Of a stretch of DNA of 26,245 bases, positions 1 to 9,618 are shown one piece after another. The notes under the pieces were generated by a model. It was not told the DNA's origin. It saw only the letters and a list, made by a program, of their open reading frames with translations, and searched no databases. The translations under genes and the position numbers were made by a program. Source of the DNA: Tritrichomonas foetus (Eukaryota; Parabasalia; Tritrichomonadida; Tritrichomonadidae); NCBI GenBank assembly GCA_001839685.1, contig MLAK01001224.1, forward strand, positions 1 through 26,245. The letters run 5' to 3'. Numbering within the stretch: position 1 is the first letter of the stretch; the number at the start of each line of letters is the position of its first letter.

Positions 1-294
1 GATGGTGTCAGTGATGAAAAATTTTTAAGGGGTCGTAATGACTCAAACATAATATATAATCTGCATTGTTTGTAATTCTGTCTTTTTTAGATATAAAAGA
101 AGACAAATGAGATTAATATTTTAGAATAATCATGTTTTCGAATACATAATGATTTTTATCTTTTAACAAACATTTATGTGAATACATTTCATTTTCTTAA
201 AAAGAGTTAGTCCCAGAGTATTTTTCCAGATTTTAATAAAATAAAAATACTCAAAATTATCGGATAACTTCACCAGAGCTTGATTTTGGATAAA
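1..294. other. Intergenic, nothing recognised
   Basis: This is AT-rich sequence downstream of the minus-strand membrane protein gene. I see no open frame, repeat or RNA-like structure in it. It presumably holds the 3' untranslated region of that gene. Confidence 0.5.
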
Positions 295-2255
295 TTACTT
301 CTTTCGAATTAAATTCCTTTTATAAATTAAAATATTATGCCTGTTATATTCAAGTGTCCAATTTCCATTGTTTGTGTTCATTTCCCGCTTCTTATTCGAA
401 TCTTCAACACATACGAAATATTCAACTTTAAAAGCTAAATTTTGCGAATTTGGATTTTTCAACAATTCATCAATTTCTGAACTCCGATTCAAATGATTAA
501 ATCCGTAAAGCTTACAAAGTTCAGATGATTGAAGGAACTGTACTTTTCCTGCAAGAGTCGTCACAATGTCGAAATTTTCTTCAGTACTAATAAAAACTGC
601 TTTTTTAGGTGTATTTTGAATTATCCAATTAACAGTACTCTCTATTTTGGAATTCCATGCCTCGATTCTATTGTTTTTCAAATTATTATAACCATAAATT
701 GCTGAAGAAATATTCGCTAAAACAAAAAATAATGAAATGCCAAATAAAAACCCTTGAAATTCTTCACCTGGCCACATGAAAATTAACCGTTTTAAAGTTT
801 CTACAAATACAATTGATGCAAAAATCATACAACATGGATAAAATACAGTCATATTCATCCTTTCAACTTGTTGGAAAAGTATATAGTTCAACCAAAGAAA
901 AATAATAACTGAATGAAAATAAAACTTCATCAGTTTCAAATCAATGACTGTCCATGATACAACAAATGCAAACAATGGAAAGAATCCAAGTGCTTCAAAC
1001 AAAAAGTTAACATTGGGAAAAAAGAGCCTTTTTCAATCAAGCTTTTAAAAATAGTTTTTTTGACTAATATATTCAAGTTTGTCTGTCGTGGAAAATACTG
1101 TAAAAATTGAAGAATTGAAGTAAGAGAAAAAGCAACGCCGAGTAAAAAGAATTCTATTAATTTTTCCTTTTGTTTTCTTGGAAATCGAAATGGGAATTCA
1201 TTGATTGAAAATATTAATAAATATACCAATATTGCTAAAAATACTTGAATTTGATTTCCTGGAAGAAGACCCAGAAGAACACCTATTATGGTCATGAGTG
1301 GTCGATTATTTTGTCTATTTTTTGATTTTCGATTAATTATCTCATTCATTTTTCCATCACTTTCACTTTTTTGATGAAAATAACTTTGATGCGTTGATGC
1401 TAAAAGATAAAAAATTGATGAAACAATACACAACGAAAATTGAGAAGGTCGAGAAGATAAATAATAATAATATATCGGATGATACCAATTTGACTGTCTG
1501 AATCCATTATCATAAATGAAATCCAAATTTTTGTTTTTCCGGACATTTTTATAAAGTAAACTGGTGAATCCATAACCACCAGTAAAGAAAAACAGAAACA
1601 AAGAAATAACAGATCCAAAAACAGAATCTAAAAATAAATGACTCAGATTCAAAAAAATAAAACAAAAAGAAAAAATCATAATCATTGATGGAACTGTTAT
1701 TGATACTTTTTCAGGCGAATATCCAAGTTTCAAAATCGCCGAATTCAATGCTGTGATCCATCTTGATCGACAAACACATTGATAGCATGATGGATGCCTA
1801 ATTTTAAAGATATTCATTAGTCCACTATTAACGCCATGATAAAAAGAATTGATGATTGAAATTTCTTCTGACATATCGAGGGAAATATTGGCTTGAAAAA
1901 CATGAGATTTAGGGAGATAGTTGTTGGGAATAAAAAAGAAAGAAAAGATAATTGAAACCAGGAAAAAAATAAAATGCTTTTTTGTTGGTTTTCCAACTAA
2001 GTTGATTTTTTTGATGACTTTCCTCATGATTAGCAAATAAGCAACAGATGAAATACCAATAGTATGAACTAGAACATGAAATGAAGACATCCCTAAAATG
2101 GCTGAACATCCGAAAAAAATTATTGTTGATATGCCTAATCCAATAATACTTCCAATTGCACACATTACGTAGAAATCAATTCTGTTAGCAAGAATAAAAG
2201 ATGTTAATTCAATACCAAATAGGATTTCTCCAATAAGTGTAAAAATCCATAACAT
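295..2255 (-). CDS. Multi-pass membrane protein, GT-C glycosyltransferase-like; reading frame broken by one -1 shift
   Basis: Two overlapping minus-strand frames make one protein. The first runs from the ATG at 2255 to a stop at 936-938 (439 aa); the second runs from about 1017 to 295. Joined by a -1 shift at 1017-1023 they give about 653 aa. The N-terminal part has many hydrophobic helices. The first long loop contains SLDMSEE and NSFYHGVNSG, followed by HPSCYQC. Further on are TGGYGF, RPSQFSL and GVLLGLLPGNQ. After the last helices comes a soluble tail with VFISTEENFD and TLAGKV. This order resembles GT-C membrane glycosyltransferases that use dolichyl-phosphate sugars (acidic residue in the first loop, many helices, soluble end), but I cannot name the family. 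The frame is also open 12 codons upstream of this ATG, but only from a TTG after a TAA, so 2255 is the first ATG. The break may be a homopolymer sequencing error, a pseudogene lesion or programmed frameshifting. A transposon-like element lies about 110 bp upstream. Confidence 0.55.
1017..1023 (-). promoter_or_regulatory. Slippery heptamer T TTT TTC at the frame break
   Basis: On the minus strand the zero frame reads tct ttt ttc cca. Slipping back one base gives ttt ttt ccc aat, which leads directly into the open second frame of the membrane protein. The heptamer fits the X XXY YYZ rule, with X and Y both T and Z equal to C. I did not find a convincing downstream stem. A run of six T is also where a one-base deletion or sequencing error is most likely, so the function is unproven. 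Confidence 0.35.
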
Positions 2256-2369
2256 CAAATAGACGAAAACAATGGTCAAAAAACCGCCCAAACCGTCTTT
2301 TTAGGTGAACTATTGAATATTATCGTACTCAACATCGGAATATTTCCAATGCTATTTATTTGATTTTAA

Positions 2370-2402
2370 GGGCATAGTTTAGCAAGAGATGGTTATATTT
2401 AT
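2370..2402 (+). repeat. Left terminal inverted repeat, 33 bp
   Basis: It starts GGGCATAG directly after TTAA (2366-2369) and matches the reverse complement of 3710-3742 at all 33 positions. The match ends where the sequence becomes ttgagag, as against attttgg on the other side. Confidence 0.85.
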
Positions 2403-3446
2403 TTGAGAGAAATAGGTTGTTTATCGATATCTTCGGGGAAAATTTATGAAATCAATTGTTAACTTAGTTTAAAGAATATATAGACGTAGTTAATAAAGAT
2501 GAAATCATAATAATAATTTATTTCGTTTTTATTCCACACTTTTGGATGACATGCTTGGGGAAATTGAAACTTTTTGTAAGTGTTTACAATTTACAAAATA
2601 ATTAACAGAATATTTTGTAAATATAAAATAGAATTATCTTTTTATTTTATCTATAATATTTTATTATATTCTGATATAGCTTTTTATATTTGATGTTTTA
2701 TATGATATATTTTTTTCAGCATATTATATTGGAGTGAAAAGTGGATTCATTAAAAAAAGAAGAAAATGATTGAAAAAATTGAATGCTATTCAAAGAAAAA
2801 ATTTTTATCATTCATCTGAGTACTTCGAATATAGAAAAGCATTGCGAAAACAAATCAAAAAACCATTAGACATGAAAGCATCTCTTTATAAACCCAATCC
2901 CTACATCTAGAGTTAACCAGTAAATGAAATAATCATATGATTAGTAAAAATTATTAGTTTCCTATTTTTCCCAGTAACAGACATTTCAAGTCCTAAATTT
3001 TACATATCAAATTATCTTGTGAATTTCAGAAAGATAGATAATGACTATACTAAAAAAAATTGAATGAAAATAAAATATGAATAAATTTAATTTGATTTAA
3101 ATCATTAATATTATTATTTTACATCTCATGCAGCTATTAACTAATAATATAATATATCTTATTACAATATTAACACTATATTAATTAGATATCAAAAGAT
3201 ATTTCAAATATAAATTTTCTGATGGTAACTTTTTCAGAAAATGATTATTTTTAATTTGTGAGGCCCCAAAAATGGACTGTTTAAAACATCTTTATCCAAT
3301 TTATTTTCTGCATATAATAATAAATAAATTTAATTACCCATTAGAATACAAATACAAATACATAGCAACAATATAAGAATTATTTATTTCTTCCAGTTGG
3401 GGATACTTAAACAACCAATTTTAAAAAATTTATTCCGGCATTATCG

Positions 3447-3599
3447 TCATCTATCAAAAATCGTTAGCAGGCAACTTAAATCATTCATAGGAATGTCTAC
3501 AACTTGACGTCGAGCTTTCTCAGCCACGAAAAAATAATTGATGATGGAATCTTCATTTCTCATGATGATAACATTTAACTGATATTTCAGATTTATCAG
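3447..3599 (-). pseudogene. Short coding-like remnant inside the TTAA element
   Basis: A minus-strand frame is open from 3599 to the TGA at 3447-3449 and includes an ATG at 3563. It contains the fragment SIINYFFVAEKARR followed by VVDIPMNDLS. The residue mix looks more like real protein than the surrounding AT-rich translation. Short open pieces in other frames continue on both sides, for example MDGQTFQLNRKM near the right repeat. This would fit a decayed transposase or cargo gene, but I recognise no catalytic motif. Confidence 0.25.
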
Positions 3600-3709
3600 C
3601 TATAATAAAACTATAAAATCATATTTAGGACATCGAACAGGTTTTTGGGATTACATTTTTCTATTTAATTGGAATGTTTGACCATCCATGGAGAAATTAA
3701 GGCCAAAAT

Positions 3710-3742
3710 ATAAATATAACCATCTCTTGCTAAACTATGCCC
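3710..3742 (-). repeat. Right terminal inverted repeat, 33 bp
   Basis: This is the exact reverse complement of 2370-2402. It ends CTATGCCC and is followed by TTAA (3743-3746). Confidence 0.85.
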
Positions 3743-5484
3743 TTAATAACAAATTAATAACAACAAATAAATATATAACAAAAAAAAAAAAAAAAAAAAA
3801 AAAATGTTACAATGGAATAGACCAAAAAAATGTGTTAAGTTAGATAATTCTTGAAATAGAAGAGAATATGTATGAATTAAACAAGAAACTGATTGATAAA
3901 TAGAAAAGCGAAAAAAATCAGAAGAAAAAGGGCTGATTTACATACAGTACAAAGAATAAAGAAATATTTCTTAGACATCTAAAGCCCAAACAAATTGTTT
4001 CCCAAATTTCACCCAAATAAAATACTGTACGAATAAATGATGTGAGATGTTTTAAATAGATAAATGGTCGTGTGAACTTTTGTATTATTTTAGGTTATTT
4101 TTTCTGTGATCTGATCTTGTCACTCAACGAAAAATGGGTTAAAGTATCATTATTATTGTTCATATGAGAATACCTCGAGTGCTTTACAAGAATACTCAGT
4201 TTACCCAGATGATTTAATGATATAGTGTCGTCATTTGGAGACAATGAGAAACACAAAAATGATAAAGAAATTTGAATAGTAATATAAATTTGAATAGACA
4301 CTTTAAATTTGAGTTGAAATCTTATTCGAATAGAAAGAAAAACCACATTCAAATAATAATCACATTCAAATAATATCGAAGAAAATAACATGATTTCGCT
4401 GATGAATTTTTGCATATACATGATGAATAAGCCAAAGATCTGAAAAGAGCATCATTGTTTTCGAAATTTGAAAATTTATTCAATAATGACAAGATTTCTT
4501 ATGAACAGAAATTCAAAGGCAGATTTTATTTTTTCATAAGACTCTTTCAAAACATTACAATTCGAATATATTATAGAATAAGAAGTTTAAAATGCTAAAG
4601 ATGAAATGAATTGATTTCACAAATGCATGTGTCTGACATAGAAATGTGAATAATCCCAAAAACTGTGCCAACATCTTGAAAATATAAAAAACGATAATTA
4701 TCGAATGCATATTTTGAATGTATTGAGGACTTTGAATAGGCTATCAATTGAGCTATCAATCTAGAAATTAGTCCAGCAACGTAGATGATTTGTGAGTAAT
4801 CATTTTTTTCTCCAAGACAATTAGAATATCATATGATATATATCAATAATACTCAACATCTAAATTTTACATATAAAAACTTCACACTAACCCTTTCAAA
4901 TCTTCTCTTGTTTTAAACATTCAAATTCCAATTTGAGATTGAAATTTTCTATTTCCTTTTAAATTTCCGAATAATTTTCTCATTTCACAGCCAACGTTGT
5001 TTTGATACAAACCGCCACATGATGCATTGAAAATCTTAATTCATAATATTAATTCATCATAACAATTCAATTTGAGATCATAAACTTTTGTAATAATCGA
5101 ATAAATATCCTCAAAATTCATTTTTCTATTCTCATTTTGCAGAATCTTGCGTTTTAGGAATAAATTATCTCATTAAAAACCTTTTAGAAAGTATAAAATG
5201 AACCTATTTTCTTTCTTGATGATCAAAATAATACGATTTATTTCTGAAGAAGACGATTGTCATTGAGAAAACCAGAAATTTTCAATTGCATTCAAATGTA
5301 CCATTATTCAAAAGTTCAATATCATTTCTCAGTAATTAAATAAAAAACGCTTCAAATATTTCAATCATTAAAAAAGTCCATTGAATTTATTGAATCGAAT
5401 TACAGTGATTCAATTTTCAGAAAATCTATATTCATAATATTTTTGTTTCTCAATCTATTCTTACGCCTCCAATAAAAACAGCAT
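3743..5484. other. AT-rich intergenic region, no intact gene
   Basis: The stretch between the TTAA element and the Myb gene is AT-rich with stops in all frames. It holds a run of 25 A (3780-3804) and a short direct repeat of cacattcaaataata (4344-4358 and 4361-4375). A 59-codon open piece on the plus strand, roughly 4440-4620, looks slightly coding-like but has no recognisable motif. The promoter and leader of the Myb gene should lie at the right end. A TCATA at 5432-5436, about 50 bases before the ATG, is a weak initiator candidate. Confidence 0.4.
3780..3804 (+). repeat. Poly-A tract, 25 bases
   Basis: An uninterrupted run of 25 A starts 34 bases beyond the right TTAA of the transposon-like element. 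It could be a simple-sequence tract or the tail of an old retro-insertion. I see no coding sequence upstream that would support the latter, so its origin is unclear. Confidence 0.8.
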
Positions 5485-6561
5485 ATGCAAAGTCAATTAG
5501 AGATGATTCATAATAATCGAAACATGAAGGAGCAATTGAGCTTCCCTCCGCATTTAGCAATTCAGAAATTTAAAGAAAAGCCAAAGGCCCGCATGCATAG
5601 AACCCTTTTTACTGAAGAAGAAGACCGTTTATTATCGTTAATTATGGAAACACAGCCTTTTCACAACTGGACCGAAGTCAGCAAACATTTCACGAACAGA
5701 AATGCCAGACAATGTCGCGACAGATGGACAAACTACCTAAATCAGGACATTAATAATGGTCCCTGGTCGCCTGAAGAAGACCAAATGCTTGCAACTCTTT
5801 ATAATCAGTACGGGCCAAAATGGGCCACAATTTCCAAGTTTTTCGACAAAAGAAGAGAAAACAACGTGAAAAACAGATGGTACAGTGATCTCCGATCCTC
5901 GATTATCGTTTTGGAAAACGGAAATGCGCGATTCCAAGGTCATCCGATCATCAATTGCCACACTGGAAAAAGATCATCGGCAAATTCTTCATCCAAGAAA
6001 CAAAACAGAGTTCAAGTTAACCAGAAGAACATTACTCCGCTAACCAGCCCTTTAAATCAAATGAATAATAACATGAACGGTTTCATTCAAATGAATATGG
6101 CTAATCCTCCAATGAGTAATGTAATATGTGTCAACACATTCGATAACTTCTGTCCAAACTATCCCATGAATTGCATGAATAGGTGCATCAACTCAATTCC
6201 TGAAGTTTTACCAAATGTTGTTGCAACCGCCAGTGACGTCATATTAAATAGCTGCAATGTCAGCTCATGTGAATATTCAAGTGAAAGCAGTGATTGTGCC
6301 GATAGTGAGAATGACAATGAAAACTGTTCTGAAGAAGAGGCATTCAGCGAATCCGAAACTGACGCGGAATGTGAAAGTAAAGTAACTGAAAATGCAGATT
6401 CCATTCATGATGTTGATGTTCATAAGAAAAATGAAGTGGAAACAATTGAAACACAGTTTGATAACTCGTTGTTTGAAATTTGGAACAGTGACGAAGATGA
6501 ACTATTCTACCAGGAAGTGAACTTATGTCGAGTTAATGAAAAAACGATATCGATCTGGTAA
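5485..6561 (+). CDS. Two-repeat (R2R3-type) Myb DNA-binding protein
   Basis: This 358-aa protein carries two adjacent Myb/SANT repeats. The first, about residues 38-88, has F42, W62 and W81 as its hydrophobic core, and NARQCRDRWTNYL forms its recognition helix. The second, about residues 91-138, has W94, W113 and W132, with RRENNVKNRWYSDL as its recognition helix. The spacing of the tryptophans matches the family. The middle is Asn/Met-rich and the region 260-305 is strongly acidic (Glu/Ser/Asp), which could act as an activation or interaction surface. By family knowledge this is a nuclear, sequence-specific DNA-binding protein. Trichomonads have many such short Myb proteins, some of which regulate adhesin genes, but which promoters this one binds cannot be read from the sequence. 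The start is the first ATG and leaves a 37-residue leader before the domain. Confidence 0.9.
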   Translation: MQSQLEMIHNNRNMKEQLSFPPHLAIQKFKEKPKARMHRTLFTEEEDRLLSLIMETQPFHNWTEVSKHFTNRNARQCRDRWTNYLNQDINNGPWSPEEDQMLATLYNQYGPKWATISKFFDKRRENNVKNRWYSDLRSSIIVLENGNARFQGHPIINCHTGKRSSANSSSKKQNRVQVNQKNITPLTSPLNQMNNNMNGFIQMNMANPPMSNVICVNTFDNFCPNYPMNCMNRCINSIPEVLPNVVATASDVILNSCNVSSCEYSSESSDCADSENDNENCSEEEAFSESETDAECESKVTENADSIHDVDVHKKNEVETIETQFDNSLFEIWNSDEDELFYQEVNLCRVNEKTISIW

Positions 6562-7672
6562 GATTGATTCAAAGTCGGCTTATTATAACATTGTTTTTTA
6601 TTAAATTAATATATCGATACTCTCTAATGTGATTTTTATTTTCACTTTATCTCGGTTAGGATTGTATCAAATCACTACATATTGGCTAGATTTTGAAAAT
6701 AACGTGTTCTTTAAAAATAATACCATTAATGTTCTTAACTATTCTGGTGATTCCATCTTTTATTTCGGTTTTTTTGCCCACAATACAGCTTCTTTATAAA
6801 CTTTTAAAATCCAATGTTTATTCAAAAATAATTCTATTTTATCGAGCAAGAATTGTATAATCTTCAACGAACTTACTCTAAGTCTTTGAATGCGTTTTCT
6901 GATAAGTTTTTGATGATAAAATTTCCCTCATGAACTAAATTTTTGAACTATAGAAATATCCAAAATAATGAAATCTGAATTAGATTTTAAATTATTACTT
7001 CATTAGTTGGAGGGAACTTCTTCAAAAAAATTCAAGAAACAGTCACCTAATTTTTGGTCCAGAAAGTTGATTTCACTTTTCATAATGTGGTTCATACACT
7101 GTTGAAATTGTTGTCAAACTTTTTCTTTTCTTCGACATTTTCTTTCACAGTCTCATTAGTTGTCAAAAACTTGATATCAAATTTTTGCACCATCAATAGA
7201 TCTATGAGAAAGATAAATAAAGGTATCTCCTTCTTAATTAAGATTGTTTACAAGACAATAAAAATGTTTGGCCCATAATCTGAATGCATTTACAATACTT
7301 CATCTGAAAAGATATTGAAATGCAATTTTTCAAATCGGAACAAGAAAAGAGTCAATCTGAAAATAAGAAAGAGTTTTCTAACCTAATCGAAGCCCTTTGA
7401 ATTTGATGCTAATGTTAATAAATACTTTTAAATTAGTAGCTTGATCAAACCAACATTTAATAAAGAAAAAACAAAAAGTTAATATGAAATGCATTTTTAG
7501 CTAACATAAGTACATCCGTAAAAATAAAAATAAAGATATGACATGGTCCAATAAAATTGTTAATGATTGTCAATTGACAATCATCTAATATGATCTTTCA
7601 TTGAAAATATGATGTATTAAACTTGACAAATAACAACAAATAAGTTACAAGATCATCAATTTGAAATGTCAA
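6562..7672. other. Intergenic region between the Myb and phosphatase genes
   Basis: About 1.1 kb with no intact gene. On the minus strand a coding-like stretch (ATG at 7191-7193, stop at 7092-7094, with KENVEEKKKF) is open further upstream but breaks off; I cannot identify it. A perfect 22-bp palindrome lies at 7563-7584. Confidence 0.4.
7563..7584. repeat. Perfect 22-bp palindrome
   Basis: The sequence ATGATTGTCAA is followed immediately by its reverse complement, with no spacer. It lies about 90 bases beyond the stop codon of the minus-strand phosphatase gene. It could be a dyad binding site or a cruciform-forming sequence. In an AT-rich genome an 11-bp arm can also arise by chance. Confidence 0.6.
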
Positions 7673-9004
7673 TTAACTGAATTGTATTTTTTTGGTTGGT
7701 GAACCAAATTTTTTGGGTTTGGCTTTCGAAGAAAACCTTGAAACATCTTGTCCAACACTTCCAATTGGAGATAAAGATGACGCCGGTCCAAGCTTTGGAC
7801 CATAGCTTGGAATTTTCAATACTTTTGGAAAAGGTTGAGAACTTCGAAGTGTTTCTGCTTGACATTTCCTTTTTCTTTTTATGCTTTTACATGCTCGACA
7901 TTTCTTTTTCCTTAAGGTTGTATTTGATACTTCAATATCTCGTTCTTCAGTTAGAATATATTTCACATCTTTATGCTGAATGAAAGGCAATGGTTCAAAT
8001 TTGAAAGGCTCTTCTTCTTTTCCTTCATTTAGTAATAATACCGAACTTTCGTTGTTTGACATTCCGCAATAGTTAGAAGCGCTGAAAATAGTAATCACTT
8101 TATTATTTAAAGAATATTTAAATCCTTCTTGTACAGGCTGATGCGCTCGAATTAATAATTTCATTTTATTTTTTTCTAAAAAACTTTTGATTGATTCTTT
8201 TCCGTATTCAAACCCAGCGCCTCTTTTTGAAGGCCTGTATGTATTAATTTCTTCAGACGGATCTGACCATAAAATTTCATCAGCTATTCCACCATATAAT
8301 GTATTAATCGGTCTTGGTATTAATGAGCATTGATTAATAGTCTGAAACTTTGGACCAATTCCGCCATGAACACATAAATATTCTTCATTTACTATAGCTA
8401 CTAATGGCAACACAGAAAACACATCACAAACTTCATCAAAAATGTCTTTTATTTCTTGTTGAACTTTTTGATTAGTTTTATTATCATCGGCATCTTTTTG
8501 AATACCTCCTGAGATGTTATCGTCGTTGGCATCTGAACTTTTTGTATTATGACGTGTTTCATTGCTATATATTCGATTAATTTCTCGGAAAAATCCAGAA
8601 TTCAAACAAACATCACGAAATTCATGATTTCCACGAATAACAAAAATATGATCAGTGAATTGGCATTTCAATGCAAAAATGGTCATTAAAATAGCCAAAG
8701 AAAAATCGCCTCGATCAACTAAATCACCCAAAAATAAATATTTGCGATTTGGAGGAAGCCCAAATTTTTGAAAAATCCTGACAAGATCGAAAAAATGGCC
8801 GTGCAAATCACCGACAACTACAAAATCACCATGGAGCTCGAGAAGTGAAGATTCGTCACTGAAAATTTTCTTAACGTCTTCGCACATATTTAGAACTTCG
8901 CAGGTTGAAAATACTGGAACTTTATATAGGTATGATTCATTGTTTGGATTGGTTTCGTTGTTTTTGAAAATCGAGGAGTAGATTTCGATGACTCTCTTCT
9001 GCAT
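7673..9004 (-). CDS. PPP-family serine/threonine protein phosphatase with loop insertion and basic C-terminal tail
   Basis: This 443-aa protein has the full set of PPP metallophosphatase motifs: GDLHGH (65-70), GDLVDRG (93-99), RGNHE (124-128), HGGIGP (213-218), WSDP (246-249), RGAGFEYG (261-268), RAHQ (286-289) and FSASNYCG (307-314). These supply the metal ligands and catalytic His, so the enzyme is probably active as a PP1/PP2A-like Ser/Thr phosphatase. It differs from a standard catalytic subunit in two places. A hydrophilic insertion (about 151-184, Asn/Asp/Lys-rich) follows the RGNHE region. A tail of about 110 residues after the core contains LRKKKCRACKSIKRKRK, a plausible nuclear localisation signal, and several Ser-Pro or Ser-Lys sites. 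The start is the first ATG, 60 residues before the first motif. Holoenzyme type and substrates cannot be told. Confidence 0.9.
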   Translation of the reverse strand: MQKRVIEIYSSIFKNNETNPNNESYLYKVPVFSTCEVLNMCEDVKKIFSDESSLLELHGDFVVVGDLHGHFFDLVRIFQKFGLPPNRKYLFLGDLVDRGDFSLAILMTIFALKCQFTDHIFVIRGNHEFRDVCLNSGFFREINRIYSNETRHNTKSSDANDDNISGGIQKDADDNKTNQKVQQEIKDIFDEVCDVFSVLPLVAIVNEEYLCVHGGIGPKFQTINQCSLIPRPINTLYGGIADEILWSDPSEEINTYRPSKRGAGFEYGKESIKSFLEKNKMKLLIRAHQPVQEGFKYSLNNKVITIFSASNYCGMSNNESSVLLLNEGKEEEPFKFEPLPFIQHKDVKYILTEERDIEVSNTTLRKKKCRACKSIKRKRKCQAETLRSSQPFPKVLKIPSYGPKLGPASSLSPIGSVGQDVSRFSSKAKPKKFGSPTKKIQFS

Positions 9005-9618
9005 TTTAACTTTTTGATTGAGTCATTAAAAAATATTTAGAATTTTTTCTTAGAGAACATTCAACTGATAATGTAAATTCTACTGAATCAATTTGCAATG
9101 AATGAGTTTTTCCGAATATATTTTCTATAGTTTATGTTTTCAAAAAAAAAATCAGGCAAATCATGGGTTCAGAATTATTCAATGCTTTATGTGAAAAATT
9201 AGCCAGAAGTGAACAAAAATAAAATTTAAGCAATCGATTTTTCTTAGTTAGTGAATTCATTCATTTTTTATCACTATCAATGGTCATTCGAATGATGTTG
9301 TAAACCATAGAATTTGTGTAAATTTTCGGAAATCTTTGTTGATTCGCGAAAGAAAAGTGACAATATGAATTCAATGATTTGTCAGATTCCATTTTTAGAC
9401 AGGATTCGCAAATTTGCTGAGAATAGCATATGTTGTCAAAACAAACGGTCGCCAACTCACATGATTTCCCATCAATCAGAAGTTGAATTCATCTTTCCAA
9501 CTATGAAAAGAGATCATCTGAAAGTTGGAAATTTATGTATGATTTACAATTGATTATATGAGTGAATGTGAAATGTTGAAGCTGTGAAATAATTTCAAAT
9601 TTCATATTTTGTCATACC
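9005..9618. other. Intergenic; possible 5' remains of the cyclase pseudogene
   Basis: This lies between the phosphatase gene (leftward) and the decayed cyclase (rightward). An open plus-strand frame at 9314-9553 starts only at a TTG and contains FLDRIRKFAEN. It may be an older piece of the same cyclase gene, but I cannot match it to a cyclase region. Nothing else is recognisable. Confidence 0.35.

Larger units (their letters stand above)
2370..3742. mobile_element. TTAA-flanked DNA transposon-like element with 33-bp terminal inverted repeats
   Basis: The left end begins GGGCATAGTTTAGCAAG (2370-2402). Its exact reverse complement occupies 3710-3742, giving 33 identical bases. Both ends are flanked by TTAA, at 2366-2369 and 3743-3746, which would be the target-site duplication. 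The element is 1,373 bp and has no intact transposase; the longest ATG-started fragment I noted is 38 codons on the minus strand (3450-3563). TTAA duplications are typical of the piggyBac and Kolobok superfamilies, and I cannot decide between them from the ends alone. It is best read as non-autonomous or decayed. The perfect match of the ends suggests it is not very old, or that the ends are maintained by transposase supplied from elsewhere. Confidence 0.8.

Noticed and set aside
4095..4421. 108-codon minus-strand frame with an ATG start
   Set aside because: The product is a run of Ile/Ser/Phe/Leu typical of translated AT-rich spacer, with no motif, and part of it is built on a short direct repeat.
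7054..7278. 74-codon plus-strand frame between the Myb and phosphatase genes
   Set aside because: It begins only at a TTG and has no recognisable domain; the opposite strand looks slightly more coding-like.
9261..9455. 64-codon minus-strand frame
   Set aside because: Short, without motif, and overlapping an equally unsupported plus-strand frame upstream of the cyclase remnant.
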